64,000 bases of DNA from Neobacillus rhizophilus (GTDB lineage: Bacteria; Bacillota; Bacilli; Bacillales; Cytobacillaceae), in assembly GCF_018343535.1 (NCBI RefSeq), contig NZ_JAGYPF010000001.1:1054001-1118000 (forward strand), written 5' to 3'. How positions within the stretch are numbered: the first letter of the stretch is position 1; the number at the start of each line of letters is the position of its first letter. Positions 1-9,240 of the stretch are shown piece by piece. The position numbers and the translations under genes are program-made. The notes beneath the pieces were generated by a model that saw only the letters and a program-made list of their open reading frames with translations, searched no databases and was not told the origin of the DNA.

Positions 1-662
1 ACACGGTAGGCTGCTACTTTCAGATCCGGTCCAATTCCTAAAATTCTCCCTTTACCGGCAATTGAACCAGCAACATGAGTTCCATGGCCATCTTCATCCA
101 TAGCATCTGGATATCCCGGAACAAATGATTTTCCATAGGCATAATTGGGTTTAATATCTGGATGGTTATAGTCAATACCCGTATCAATAACACCCACAAC
201 AATGTCATCCCCGGAAACTGTCTTGCCGGTTCCTCCAGCCAGATTCCACGACGCCCCATTATTCGTTACCTGTTTGATATCCCACTGATAATTTTTATAG
301 ACATCTGCTCCGTCAGTTATATCGTCAAGTGTAACTGCTTCCTGATAAACTGGTTTTTCAGGGTAAATGGTATGTTCAACCCCAGCATCCAGAACTAGGT
401 TCGATTTTTTCACCTTGTCCAAAAACGCAGTATTCGTTGAACTTACTTCAACAGCCCCCAGTTTATCCAGTTTACCTGTCACTTTCCCGCCGGCATCCTT
501 AATTAATTTTTCATATCCGGCTGGCAGCTGGGATAGATCCTTAAAAACAACTATGTATTCCTTGTCCACAGGTGCAGCACTGCTTTTTGAAATCCCTCCG
601 CTAAAAATAACCGAAGCTCCTAAAGCAACAGATAAAGCGCTTCCAACAATCTTCTTCTTCAT
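1..662 (-). CDS. Subtilisin-like serine protease (S8 family), 3' end beyond window
   Basis: Read on the minus strand from an ATG at 662 behind a GGGAGAGG ribosome binding site; it stays open to the left edge (220 codons), so the C-terminus is missing. Residues 1-30 look like a Sec signal peptide (MKKK, a hydrophobic stretch, SSAA). Residues 35-105 resemble an I9 inhibitor propeptide. The S8 catalytic domain follows: catalytic Asp160 in VIDTGID and catalytic His193 in DGHGTHVAG are both visible. The catalytic Ser would lie outside the window. Expected to be a secreted or wall-associated endopeptidase activated by propeptide cleavage. The family is certain; the exact member (Vpr-like, AprE-like or minor extracellular protease) cannot be decided from the N-terminal part. 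Confidence 0.93.
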   Translation of the reverse strand, partial: MKKKIVGSALSVALGASVIFSGGISKSSAAPVDKEYIVVFKDLSQLPAGYEKLIKDAGGKVTGKLDKLGAVEVSSTNTAFLDKVKKSNLVLDAGVEHTIYPEKPVYQEAVTLDDITDGADVYKNYQWDIKQVTNNGASWNLAGGTGKTVSGDDIVVGVIDTGIDYNHPDIKPNYAYGKSFVPGYPDAMDEDGHGTHVAGSIAGKGRILGIGPDLKVAAYR

Positions 663-916
663 CGTTTCAACCTCTCCCTTTCTCTTTTTCTCAATTTTCA
701 TTATATTATTTTTAAAGGACTGTAGACATTCTACTAAAGTCCTCATTACAATCTTTTCATACACCACTTTTTTCCTATTTTTGAATAATCCCCCACCAAA
801 ATTTCCACCGATACCCAAATTCGTCCAATTGTTTGGATAACCCATGCAGGACAAACACTTTCCCAATAAAATAAATTACAAAACTTTTAATGCTCCATGT
901 ATTAGGGAGTGGTCAA

Positions 917-2359
917 ATGGGAGCAATTAACGGAAAAGAATTTATCGAGAGAATGAATCGGTTAAACAAAGAAATTTGGCTGGATGGAGAACGATTGGAA
1001 GGGGATATATCTGAACATCCTGCATTTAGAGGTCTAATTCAAAGTAAAGCATCATTATATGATTTGCAGTTTGATTCGACCCTGAAAGAAAAGCTAACCT
1101 TTCTATCTCCAGAAACGGGAGAAGGGATTGGGCTATCCTATTTACAGCCATTGACGAAAGAGGATTTAAAAAGAAGGCGGGAAATGATTGAAATTTGGGC
1201 CAGGCATACCAATGGGCTGATGGGTAGAAGTCCGGATTATATGAATTCAGTCGTTATGGCCTTTGCCTCCTCCGCCTTATTTTTAAAAGGGAGTGAGAAT
1301 TGCTTTCCGGAAAATATTATTTCCCTCTATGAAAGAGCAAAGAATCAAGACCTATCGTTTACCCATACTTTTATAACCCCTCAGGTTAACCGGTCGCAAA
1401 TCTACTTTGAAACATCAAAAGAACCTATTGCCGCCAAGATTGTCGAAAAAAATGAAAATGGAATTATTATTAAGGGTGCCCGCCTGTTAGCGACACAAGG
1501 AGGTTTAACCGACGAGGTCCTTGTTTATTCAGCTGGCGGTGTTATGAATGAGACGGATGCCTATGCCTTTTCCATCCCCTCCGATACGGAAGGCTTAAAA
1601 TTTATTTGTCGGGAATCGTTCGTGGGTGGCAAGTCTTCCTTTGATTATCCGCTAAGCTCGCGCTATGAAGAAATGGATACTATTTTGGTTTTTGATCATG
1701 TTCTGGTGCCATGGGAGAGAGTCTTTTTTTACGAAAATGTGGGTGCGGCTAATGACTTCATGCTCAAAAGCTCATTTCATAATCATGCCTACCATCAGGC
1801 CATTACAAGGCAGACTGTGAAAACTGAATTTCTTCTGGGACTTGCTGAAACCTTGGCGGATACCATAAATGTTTACGGATATCAGCATATACAGGAAAAG
1901 CTTTCTGAAATCATCATCGGTCTTGAAACGATGAAGGCACTTTTACTTAAGTCAGAGGAAGAAGCGGCACTAGATGAGTGTGGCTATATGAGGCCAAGTC
2001 TCATCCCCCTTAAAGTTGCTAGTAATGTCTTTCCAAAAATTTATCCTAGATTCAGTGAAATCATTCAATTAATTGGTGCGAGCGGAATGATTACCTTACC
2101 AACGGAAAAGGATTTTGCTTCACCTCTAAAAAAAGATTTGGACATTTACCTGAAAGGCTCAAGCAAACATGCTGAGGACCGTGTGAAGCTTTTTCGATTG
2201 GCCTGGGACCTGACGATGAGCTCATTTGGCACAAGGCAAACCCAGTATGAACGGTACTTCTTCGGCGACCCTGTCCGCTTGTCTAGCGGTTTGTATCAAA
2301 CCTATCCAAAAGAGGAGTATTGCAAGCGAATTAAAGATATGCTTGATTTAAAAGAATAG
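917..2359 (+). CDS. hpaB: 4-hydroxyphenylacetate 3-monooxygenase oxygenase-type protein (HpaB family)
   Basis: About 480 residues, the usual length for the oxygenase component of two-component FADH2-dependent aromatic hydroxylases, which ortho-hydroxylate 4-hydroxyphenylacetate or related phenols with reduced flavin from a partner reductase. Family signatures seen: LMGRSPDYMN near residue 105, HAYHQAITR near 295, and FGTRQTQYERYFFGDPVR near the C-terminus. An ATG at 890 also opens the frame, but the ATG at 917 has the GGGAGTGG ribosome binding site, so it was chosen. The gene stands alone on the plus strand. The likely flavin reductase partner is at 6930-7397, not adjacent. Substrate is inferred from family only; other phenols are possible. 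Confidence 0.88.
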   Translation: MGAINGKEFIERMNRLNKEIWLDGERLEGDISEHPAFRGLIQSKASLYDLQFDSTLKEKLTFLSPETGEGIGLSYLQPLTKEDLKRRREMIEIWARHTNGLMGRSPDYMNSVVMAFASSALFLKGSENCFPENIISLYERAKNQDLSFTHTFITPQVNRSQIYFETSKEPIAAKIVEKNENGIIIKGARLLATQGGLTDEVLVYSAGGVMNETDAYAFSIPSDTEGLKFICRESFVGGKSSFDYPLSSRYEEMDTILVFDHVLVPWERVFFYENVGAANDFMLKSSFHNHAYHQAITRQTVKTEFLLGLAETLADTINVYGYQHIQEKLSEIIIGLETMKALLLKSEEEAALDECGYMRPSLIPLKVASNVFPKIYPRFSEIIQLIGASGMITLPTEKDFASPLKKDLDIYLKGSSKHAEDRVKLFRLAWDLTMSSFGTRQTQYERYFFGDPVRLSSGLYQTYPKEEYCKRIKDMLDLKE

Positions 2360-2390
2360 GATATCCCTCCATACGGGATATCCTATTCTT
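2352..2390. terminator. Bidirectional terminator between hpaB and the ABC ATPase gene
   Basis: A perfect 16-bp inverted repeat (2352-2367 with 2375-2390) around a 7-nt loop lies between two convergent genes and overlaps the last codons of hpaB. AT-rich sequence at both ends suits termination in both directions. Confidence 0.8.
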
Positions 2391-3188
2391 CTAACTATTT
2401 TGATGTGTCACCTGCAACTTTGACAGAAATGGTCTTTCATTTTCCCAAGAAACCCGAACCGGGAGATTGAAAAATTGGGTAAGGCTCTCGCTCGATAACA
2501 TTTCACCGGTGTTTCCTGCTGCAAAAACCTGCCCATCCTTCAGCAATAAGGTTTTATTAAATACAGGCAGAATTTCTTCCACATGATGAGTAACATAAAT
2601 GATGGCTGGTGCATTTGGATTTTTGGCAATCGTTTCGATTGATTCCAATAGTTTTTCACGGGCAATAAAGTCCAGACCGTTCGTTGGCTCATCTAGAATC
2701 AGCAAAGACGGGTCAGCCATTAACGCGCGGGCAATCAACACCCGCTGCTTTTCCCCTTGTGATAAAGTTTCATAATTTCGGTTGGCATAATTGATGCAGC
2801 CAAGCTCCTCAAGTAGGGAAATGGCCTTTATTCGTATTTCGTTTGTTGGATTTTCATAGAGACCAATGGAAGCGAATGCTCCGCTTAGTACCACTTCAAA
2901 GGCATTATCTCCCGGATGAAATTTTTCCTGAAGTGAGGATGAAACAAAGCCAATTTGCTTGCGCAGCTTTTCAGCAAGATAGGTTTTCCCAAACTCCATT
3001 CCTAAAACATTAATTCTTCCCTTTGTCGGGAAATTATAGGCGTTCAGCAAATTGAGGATGGCTGTTTTACCAGAACCGTTTAAACCGAATAAAACCCAAT
3101 GCTCCCCTCTTTCTATTTGCCAATTGACATTTTTTAAAATCCACTTGTCGCTCCGTTTGAGCGAAACGTCCTCTAGTTGTAGAATCAT
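2391..3188 (-). CDS. ylmA: ABC transporter ATP-binding protein (YlmA-like)
   Basis: 265 residues forming a single ABC nucleotide-binding domain: Walker A GLNGSGKT at 35-42, signature LSQGEKQR at about 142-149, Walker B LLILDEP at about 162-168, and an H-loop in VTHHVEEI. The length and the WVLFGLNGSGKT opening resemble B. subtilis YlmA and the ModF-like group of soluble ABC ATPases. No permease or substrate-binding gene is adjacent, so it either works with a distant permease or is a non-transport ABC protein. Start ATG has a GGGAG site 8 nt upstream. Substrate unknown. Confidence 0.85.
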   Translation of the reverse strand: MILQLEDVSLKRSDKWILKNVNWQIERGEHWVLFGLNGSGKTAILNLLNAYNFPTKGRINVLGMEFGKTYLAEKLRKQIGFVSSSLQEKFHPGDNAFEVVLSGAFASIGLYENPTNEIRIKAISLLEELGCINYANRNYETLSQGEKQRVLIARALMADPSLLILDEPTNGLDFIAREKLLESIETIAKNPNAPAIIYVTHHVEEILPVFNKTLLLKDGQVFAAGNTGEMLSSESLTQFFNLPVRVSWENERPFLSKLQVTHQNS

Positions 3189-3389
3189 TATTTTACTCCC
3201 TTCTTATGATTGCCTTGATACATTATATAGTATCAAAATTTTTAGAAAATAAAAATTTTAGAGTGTTTTCCACTTCAAAAATAGCAATTATGAACATTCT
3301 TTGAAACTATTCTATTTATAAGGGTTTCCCCAACTTTCGCAGCATAATTCTACAAAATTCTCGGTTCCCAATTGCTATATTTGATAACA

Positions 3390-3430
3390 GATTGAACGGG
3401 AGGAAAATAATAATTCTCCCTTGTTCAATC
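3390..3430 (+). promoter_or_regulatory. Imperfect inverted repeat in the adhE leader
   Basis: GATTGAACGGGAG (3390-3402) can pair with CTCCCTTGTTCAATC (3416-3430) with a 2-nt bulge and a 13-nt AT-rich loop. It lies 35-75 nt upstream of the adhE start and overlaps the probable Rex site. No U-run follows, so it is not an obvious terminator; it could be an RNA hairpin or an operator. Confidence 0.4.
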
Positions 3431-3438
3431 ATTCACAA
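3421..3438 (+). promoter_or_regulatory. Probable Rex (redox repressor) operator upstream of adhE
   Basis: TTGTTCAATCATTCACAA matches the Rex palindrome TTGTGAA-N4-TTCACAA at 12 of 14 fixed positions, with the right half perfect. It lies 27 nt upstream of the adhE ATG. Rex represses fermentative genes including adhE in Firmicutes when NAD+ is high. The site is seen; regulation is inferred. Confidence 0.5.
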
Positions 3439-3465
3439 TAAAATATTTATGGGGAGGAACAATCA

Positions 3466-6066
3466 ATGGCAGTGGAAGAAAAAATGTTACAGCAACAGCA
3501 GACAGTTTCGATGATTGACCGATTAGCAGCTAATGCGGCTCAGGCAGCTACGGAGTTTCGCAGCTTTACGCAGGAAATGGTCGATGAAATTGTCAAGCAG
3601 ATGGCAATTGTTGCACTCGAGAACCACGATAAATTTGCCAGAATGGCTGTTGAGGAAACGAATCGAGGCCTTTACGAAGATAAAATCACAAAAAATATGT
3701 TTGCAACAGAGATGATTTATCACACCCTTCGAACTCTGAAAACGGTCGGCATTATCAGTGAAAACAATCATGAGGGCAGCTATGAAATTGCCGAACCAGT
3801 CGGGGTCATCGCCGCGCTGGTGCCTGTAACAAATCCAACATCCACTGTCATTTATAAATCTCTTATTTCTATGAAAACAAGAAATCCGATTATTTTTTCC
3901 TTTCATCCTGTTTCACAGAAATCGGGAAGGTTCACAGCTGCACTTCTAAGAGAAGCCGCTGTCCGTGCAGGCGCTCCTGAAAATTGTATTCAATGGCTGG
4001 AAACTACCACTCTAGATGGTATCAATATGTTAATGAAGCATCCAAAGGTATCGCTAATTCTTGCGACTGGCGGTTCTGGCATGGTGAAAGCCGCATATAG
4101 TTCCGGCAAACCGGCAATTGGTGTCGGCCCAGGAAATGTACCTTGTTATTTCGAAAAAACTGCCAATATCAAGAGCTCCGTCCAAGACCTGATTATGTCG
4201 AAAACCTATGATAATGGAATGATATGTGCCTCTGAGCAAGCCTTAATCATCGATAAAGAAATCTATACCGAAGTCATTACGGAAATGATCGCCAATCACT
4301 GTTACTTTTTAAATGAGGAGGAAAGGAAACAGTTAGAAAAAGTAGCGATAAAAGAAGAAACCAGATTCCTCAATCCGATGATTGTCGGTCTTCCAGCCTT
4401 TAAAATTGCCCAAATGGCCGGAATCGAAGTCCCATTTGATACCAAGGTTTTAGTGGTCGAATTAGAAGGTGTTGGACCAAAATATCCGCTTTCCTGTGAA
4501 AAGCTAAGCCCTGTTCTTGCCTGCTATAAAGCAAATAGTACGGAAGAAGCTCTTAACCTTGCAGAAGCAATATTAGAATACGGCGGACTCGGCCACACCG
4601 CTTCCATTCATACGGCTAATGACCAGATTGTTGAACAGTACGCAATGAGAATGAGAGCAGGACGAATCCTTATCAATACTCCTTCCGCCCAAGGGGCAAC
4701 TGGAAACGTTTATAACGATTTACTGCCGACACTAACTCTCGGTACAGGGACTTATGGAGGCAACTCCGTTTCAGTCAATGTCGGCGCCATGCATTTACTA
4801 AACATTAAAAAGGTCGCCAAACGCAATAATAACGCCCAAATCCTAAGGACACCGCCGCAAATTTATTATCGTAAGAATTCTGTTCAGGCATTGGAAATCA
4901 TCCCGGATATTAAAAAGGCATTTATTGTCACGAGCCCAAGTTCGGTGAAAAACGGTTATGTCGATAAGGTACTCCATTTTCTAACAAAACGACCTGATTT
5001 TGTCCACTATGAGGTGTTTTCAGAGGTGGAACCGGACCCTAGCATCGAAACGGTCATGGCGGGTGCTGAACTGATGAGACACGCTAAGCCGAATATGATC
5101 ATTGCCTTAGGAGGCGGTTCTGTCCTTGATGCAGCAAAAGCGATGTGGTTATTTTACGAGGATTCTGAAGCAAACTTTAACACTCTGAAACTGAAAACTC
5201 TTAATCCTAGAAAACGAGTTGTGACGTATCCGAAGCTTCGCGAGAAGGCAAAGTTTATCGCGATTCCGACTACTTCCGGAACCGGTTCGGAGGTTACCTC
5301 CTTTGCCGTCATCACGGATAAAAAAGCGAATATTAAATATCCGCTTTCCGATCCTGAACTTTTACCGGATGTAGCGATCATCGATCCACAGTTCTCGATG
5401 ACTGTTCCGAAGGAAATCACGGCAGACACTGGAATGGATGTCTTAACACATGCTCTTGAAGCTTTTGTTTCAGTCGTTGCCAATGATTTTACAGATGGAC
5501 AGATTATTAAGGCCATTCAGCTAGTATTTAAGTATTTGCCAAGGGCGTACCGTGACGGTTCTGATGAGCTGGCCCGCGAGAAAATGCATTACGCTTCAAC
5601 GATTGCGGGTCTTGCATTTAATAACGCCTATTTAGGAATTAATCACAGTCTTGCCCATGCCGTTGGAGCCGAGTTCAATATCGCTCACGGTCGCGCAAAC
5701 GCGATTTTCCTGCCGCTTGTTATTCGCTTTAATGCTGTTAAGCCGACAAAATTCACTCCATTTGCCGGCTATGAGTATTATAAGGCCGATAAACGTTATG
5801 CTGAGCTGGCAAAAATGCTGGAGCTTCCGGCACGGACAACGGAAGAAGGTATTGAAAGCTTGATTGAAGCTGTTATCAACCTAGCGAGAGAGCTCGATAT
5901 GCCGTTAAGCGTTGAGGAATGCCGCGTTAGCCAACCTGTATATGAAAGCAAGATTACTGAGATGGCCCTACATGCCGTCCATGATCCTGATACAAACGTC
6001 AATCCGAAGCGTCCATTAACTAGAGAACTGATGGAAATCCTGCGTCAAGCTTATAAAGGGGTATAA
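3466..6066 (+). CDS. adhE: Bifunctional acetaldehyde-CoA/alcohol dehydrogenase
   Basis: 866 residues, the normal AdhE length. The N-terminal half (about 1-440) is a CoA-acylating aldehyde dehydrogenase with catalytic Cys254 in NGMICASEQ and a dinucleotide-binding GVGPGN motif. The C-terminal half (about 455-866) is an iron-dependent alcohol dehydrogenase with [10 protein letters not shown], the [10 protein letters not shown] motif and the metal-ligand region [23 protein letters not shown]. It reduces acetyl-CoA via acetaldehyde to ethanol, reoxidising two NADH in fermentation; AdhE typically polymerises into cytosolic spirosomes. Strong ribosome binding site GGGGAGG before the ATG. Single-gene unit with its own terminator and a probable Rex site. 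Points to a facultative anaerobe. Confidence 0.98.
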   Translation: MAVEEKMLQQQQTVSMIDRLAANAAQAATEFRSFTQEMVDEIVKQMAIVALENHDKFARMAVEETNRGLYEDKITKNMFATEMIYHTLRTLKTVGIISENNHEGSYEIAEPVGVIAALVPVTNPTSTVIYKSLISMKTRNPIIFSFHPVSQKSGRFTAALLREAAVRAGAPENCIQWLETTTLDGINMLMKHPKVSLILATGGSGMVKAAYSSGKPAIGVGPGNVPCYFEKTANIKSSVQDLIMSKTYDNGMICASEQALIIDKEIYTEVITEMIANHCYFLNEEERKQLEKVAIKEETRFLNPMIVGLPAFKIAQMAGIEVPFDTKVLVVELEGVGPKYPLSCEKLSPVLACYKANSTEEALNLAEAILEYGGLGHTASIHTANDQIVEQYAMRMRAGRILINTPSAQGATGNVYNDLLPTLTLGTGTYGGNSVSVNVGAMHLLNIKKVAKRNNNAQILRTPPQIYYRKNSVQALEIIPDIKKAFIVTSPSSVKNGYVDKVLHFLTKRPDFVHYEVFSEVEPDPSIETVMAGAELMRHAKPNMIIALGGGSVLDAAKAMWLFYEDSEANFNTLKLKTLNPRKRVVTYPKLREKAKFIAIPTTSGTGSEVTSFAVITDKKANIKYPLSDPELLPDVAIIDPQFSMTVPKEITADTGMDVLTHALEAFVSVVANDFTDGQIIKAIQLVFKYLPRAYRDGSDELAREKMHYASTIAGLAFNNAYLGINHSLAHAVGAEFNIAHGRANAIFLPLVIRFNAVKPTKFTPFAGYEYYKADKRYAELAKMLELPARTTEEGIESLIEAVINLARELDMPLSVEECRVSQPVYESKITEMALHAVHDPDTNVNPKRPLTRELMEILRQAYKGV

Positions 6067-6081
6067 TTTTTATATATGGGA

Positions 6082-6117
6082 GGTGCCTCAAGTGGGGATT
6101 TGAGGCACTTTCTTTGG
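6082..6117 (+). terminator. adhE terminator
   Basis: GTGCCTCA (6083-6090) pairs with TGAGGCAC (6101-6108), extended by A-T pairs, and is followed by TTTCTTT, 20 nt after the adhE stop codon. Confidence 0.8.
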
Positions 6118-6242
6118 ATTGTTTTATCCAATAATAACGATTCGCAGATAAGTTTGGGAAATCGCAGATATATTTCCGAAGTCGAGTCCGAGTATTGGAA
6201 ATATACCTATTTCTAATAAAAATCTCAAATTTTCTTATAGAT

Positions 6243-6773
6243 TTAAAGATATGTTTCCAGTCTCTTCCCCCATATTAGCCCTACTTGATTAAAGAAAACC
6301 ACTAAGATGACGCCAACCGGGATGCTAATCCAAATCATTGGCCAATCAATGGCCTCAATCACTAAAGCAAATTGATAGAAATATAGACAAAACGGGATCA
6401 ATAAAATAACGGCCGTGGCTACACCAGGAGTATATCTTCTAAGAATGATAGCCTGGCAAATGTGGGTAAATGAATGGATAAACAAAATGGAAACGACTGA
6501 AAGAATTCCGATTAAAGTCCAATGCTTTGCTGCCCCGCCCATTGCCAGAATAATAGTCAGCAAAATACCTATATACTCAACTAATACAGCCAAAGCAAAA
6601 CCGGCTGTGTGCCGTGGAAAGACACGGATAAAGTAGTTATGGAACCTTTTTGGCAAGACCTTTAAAATATCCTTCTCGTTCCGTTTCAGCCAGCCTTCCA
6701 TGACGATTATTTCTTCAAAATCATGGATGATGAAGACACTTGCGACCGCCCAGATAAGAATTGTTAATGTCAT
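6243..6773 (-). CDS. HXXEE domain-containing membrane protein
   Basis: 176 residues with several hydrophobic helices. The N-terminal segment carries IIHDFEEI (H-x-x-E-E), the hallmark of the HXXEE domain family, and further conserved-looking His residues (HTAGF, HSFTHICQ) lie in later membrane segments, a pattern suggesting a metal site in the membrane. Function of the family is not established. GGAGGAGG ribosome binding site before the ATG. Single gene between adhE and the flavin reductase. Confidence 0.75.
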   Translation of the reverse strand: MTLTILIWAVASVFIIHDFEEIIVMEGWLKRNEKDILKVLPKRFHNYFIRVFPRHTAGFALAVLVEYIGILLTIILAMGGAAKHWTLIGILSVVSILFIHSFTHICQAIILRRYTPGVATAVILLIPFCLYFYQFALVIEAIDWPMIWISIPVGVILVVFFNQVGLIWGKRLETYL

Positions 6774-6858
6774 CTTCCTCCTCCCTCTAACTAAATGACT
6801 TATTTCTCAAAAACTATGATATCAAATTTCTATATCAAATTGAGATAATTATCCAAAA

Positions 6859-6905
6859 CAAAAAAAGCCACCCCTTCAAACAAGCGGTTTGAATTAGGCT
6901 GGCTT
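6859..6905 (-). terminator. Terminator of the flavin reductase gene
   Basis: Minus-strand stem with outer arms AAGCCAGCC / GGGGTGGCTT and inner arms TTCAAAC / GTTTGAA, followed by a T-run, 25 nt beyond the stop codon. Confidence 0.75.
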
Positions 6906-6929
6906 AATCCATTTTTTGATTCTTATATC

Positions 6930-7397
6930 CTATTCTGATAGAGACCTGTATTTCCCGCTAAAATAAATAAGCGGGTCTGCGTTAGATTCTTCAACGGAAA
7001 TTTCAATTACCCTGCCTATAAATAGTGTATGGTCCCCTTCCACATGTGTAGCTGTTACTTCACATGCAGCCTGCGCCAGTGCCCCGGCAATAACTGGCAC
7101 CCCGCCAAGCCGATCAAATACAACTTCTCGATGCTCCTTCAACTGCCCTGCGAAAATCATCGACAACTCCTGCTGGTCAGCCGACAGGATATTCACAGAG
7201 AATGTGTTGCTTTTTTTGATTTTTTCAAGCATAGATGCTTTTTCCGCGATTGATATGACAACAAGTTTTGGGTTTAGCGATACAGACATAAACGCATTTG
7301 CCGTCATTCCGTGAGCCTTGCCATCCACCTCTGTTGCCACCACTGTTACCCCTGTTGCAAACTTCCCCATCGCATTTCGAAATAAACGATCATCCAT
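6930..7397 (-). CDS. Flavin reductase-like FMN-binding split-barrel protein (HpaC-type)
   Basis: 155 residues covering the whole flavin-reductase-like domain: FRNAMGKFATGVTVVAT at the start, GMTANAFMSVSLNPKLVVISI near 30-50, and SVNILSADQQ near 68. Family members supply FADH2 or FMNH2 to two-component monooxygenases, oxidising NAD(P)H. The HpaB-type oxygenase at 917-2359 is the obvious candidate partner in this window, although the two are 4.6 kb apart and on opposite strands. Ribosome binding site GGGAGGG. Partnership is inferred. Confidence 0.88.
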   Translation of the reverse strand: MDDRLFRNAMGKFATGVTVVATEVDGKAHGMTANAFMSVSLNPKLVVISIAEKASMLEKIKKSNTFSVNILSADQQELSMIFAGQLKEHREVVFDRLGGVPVIAGALAQAACEVTATHVEGDHTLFIGRVIEISVEESNADPLIYFSGKYRSLSE

Positions 7398-7459
7398 TAG
7401 TGTCCCTCCCAGTTTTCCACATTAATTTATAACTATGTTGCAAAACCAATATAAATGAA

Positions 7460-7493
7460 TGTTAAAGCAGGCACCTCATAAAAGCACCTGCTT
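7460..7493 (-). terminator. Probable terminator after the Lgt-like/radical SAM operon
   Basis: Minus-strand arms AAGCAGG (7487-7493) and CCTGCTT (7465-7471) sit just downstream of the small membrane protein gene. U-run is weak. Confidence 0.5.
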
Positions 7494-7501
7494 CTCCTAT
7501 T

Positions 7502-7795
7502 CTATAAACCACCCAGCCCGGAAATCAGGATCCCAAAACAAGCTGTAAATAATAGAATATTAATTCCGAGGCCAATCAAAGCCCCCTGGCCCATCCGCTT
7601 CCGTCCCTTCGAAAAACAAATGATCGGAATCAAAATCAAGGCAACGGCGGCTATACATAAATATGCAAAAAACATCGGGGAAAAGACAAACAAAATCAAT
7701 AAGCCCATAAGATAGATCCCGATGGTGATGCCTATCCCAAGCCAAAGGTCTTTTAAACTTCCATCCTTCGAAGTGTTTCCTTGATTTTGGACCAT
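7502..7795 (-). CDS. Small membrane protein of unknown function in radical SAM operon
   Basis: 97 residues with about three hydrophobic segments (near 20-42, 43-60 and 75-95) separated by a basic FSKGRKRMGQG loop, so probably an integral membrane protein. No family recognised. GGGGGAG ribosome binding site precedes the ATG. It lies 29 nt after the radical SAM gene in the same direction and is likely co-transcribed with it and the Lgt-like gene, suggesting a membrane-associated role in the same process. Confidence 0.65.
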   Translation of the reverse strand: MVQNQGNTSKDGSLKDLWLGIGITIGIYLMGLLILFVFSPMFFAYLCIAAVALILIPIICFSKGRKRMGQGALIGLGINILLFTACFGILISGLGGL

Positions 7796-7824
7796 GCCAG
7801 TCTCCCCCTTTAATTATGAAGGTG

Positions 7825-9240
7825 CTATTTATTAAATGTACGTTCTTCCAGTTCCTGCTGAATTTTCTTCAATTCTTCTTCCTTATTATCCCGATAAAAT
7901 AAATTGTACGTATCAAACGGAATAATCCGGCCATCCGGATGGGCGATATGGACACAGGATTTTTTAACGGAACGGACATCAAAGTTATGTGCATCCAAGA
8001 ACTGCATAATAATCACCCGAAAGACGTTGTCATATCCGATTTCTCCCGGCATTGCCACCTTTGGCAGACAGCATAGTAAGTCCTTCAAGGACAAGGCAGA
8101 GGAATCCGGAGAATGGTTCAATGAGAACAATTTAAAAATCATATTTTTAATGTTATCATCCTGTTCAAAAACGATGGTGTTGCGCTCGCCTTCCAGCAAA
8201 ATATTCGGATCGATTAAGCCTGTTAGCGGCGTCACATCCCCATTAAGCTTTAAGGCATAGCCCATTGCCAGGCAATCAGGATGGCATGGGACAGGGATAA
8301 TGTCCTTTGAACCAAACACATTCGATTGGTCGATAATCATTTGCCGCACTTCACTCAGCGTTAAGCGGTTAACAGAAGGGTCATATTCTTCCAATCTACC
8401 TGCAGCTTGAATCGGCTGGAAGGTCACCCCGCGGACACATTGCTGCTGCAGCCCATATTGAATGATTTTGCCTACTTCATGGTCGTTTAATCCCTTTTTC
8501 AATGTGACAACAAGTGTAGTAGATATATTAAATTCATTTAAATGGTCAATCGCCTTTTGACGAATATCTCGTAAATCTACTCCCCTTAATTCCTCCAATG
8601 CTTCTTTTTCAAAGCTGTCAAATTGAAGATAGATTTCAAAGCCAGGAGAATACGAGGCTAGGCGCTTGACGAATTCCTTGTCATTGGCAATTCGGAGCCC
8701 ATTTGTATTAACCATTATATGACGGATCGGCCGTGATTTTGCCATGTCCAGGATGTCAAAGAACTGCGGATGAATCGTTGGTTCGCCGCCGCTAATTTGG
8801 ACGATATCAGGCTCACGCTCATTTTTAATAATGCTATCTAGCATAAATTCTATTTTTTCTATGCTGCGGAAGGTCCCTTTATTCGGCGAGGAATCCGCAT
8901 AGCAAATTGGGCATTTCAGGTTGCATCGCTCGGTAATCTCTAATAATGTCAAACAGCTATGCTGTTCATGGTCCGGACATAGGCCACAATCATACGGGCA
9001 GCCATATTTAATTGGCGTATTCCAGCGATATGGCATTTCCGAGGGCTTAATAAATTCACGGCACCACTTATAATAATCGACGTCTGTTGAAATCAAAACC
9101 TTTTCCCTGCCGTGCTGCATACAATGCTTAACCAAATAAACCTTTTCATTTTCAATGATGACCTTGGCTTCCACTTTACGATGACAGGTCGAGCAGATGC
9201 TGTTTGTTAATTCATAAAATAAATACGGCCGGTTAGGCAT
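7825..9240 (-). CDS. Multi-cysteine radical SAM enzyme (COG1964/Tes-like)
   Basis: 471 residues from the ATG at 9240, chosen because AGAGGAG lies 8 nt upstream; a GTG at 9249 would add three residues. The radical SAM motif is C106-x3-C110-x2-C113 (CNLKCPIC), with QISGGEPT near residue 155 as the SAM-binding strand. Extra cysteines precede it: C16-x2-C19, C40, C60 and CPYDCGLCPDH (C81, C85, C88). This layout is that of the group containing the archaeal tetraether lipid synthase/MJ0619-type enzymes (class D radical SAM methylases). Such enzymes form C-C bonds at unactivated lipid carbons or transfer C1 units. The start overlaps the end of an Lgt-like gene by 8 nt, suggesting translational coupling and a lipid or lipoprotein substrate. 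Exact reaction unknown. Confidence 0.8.
   Translation of the reverse strand: MPNRPYLFYELTNSICSTCHRKVEAKVIIENEKVYLVKHCMQHGREKVLISTDVDYYKWCREFIKPSEMPYRWNTPIKYGCPYDCGLCPDHEQHSCLTLLEITERCNLKCPICYADSSPNKGTFRSIEKIEFMLDSIIKNEREPDIVQISGGEPTIHPQFFDILDMAKSRPIRHIMVNTNGLRIANDKEFVKRLASYSPGFEIYLQFDSFEKEALEELRGVDLRDIRQKAIDHLNEFNISTTLVVTLKKGLNDHEVGKIIQYGLQQQCVRGVTFQPIQAAGRLEEYDPSVNRLTLSEVRQMIIDQSNVFGSKDIIPVPCHPDCLAMGYALKLNGDVTPLTGLIDPNILLEGERNTIVFEQDDNIKNMIFKLFSLNHSPDSSALSLKDLLCCLPKVAMPGEIGYDNVFRVIIMQFLDAHNFDVRSVKKSCVHIAHPDGRIIPFDTYNLFYRDNKEEELKKIQQELEERTFNK

Noticed and set aside
38..259. 73-codon minus-strand frame at the left edge
   Set aside because: It is an out-of-frame shadow of the subtilisin-like protease, whose own frame shows signal peptide, propeptide and catalytic Asp and His.
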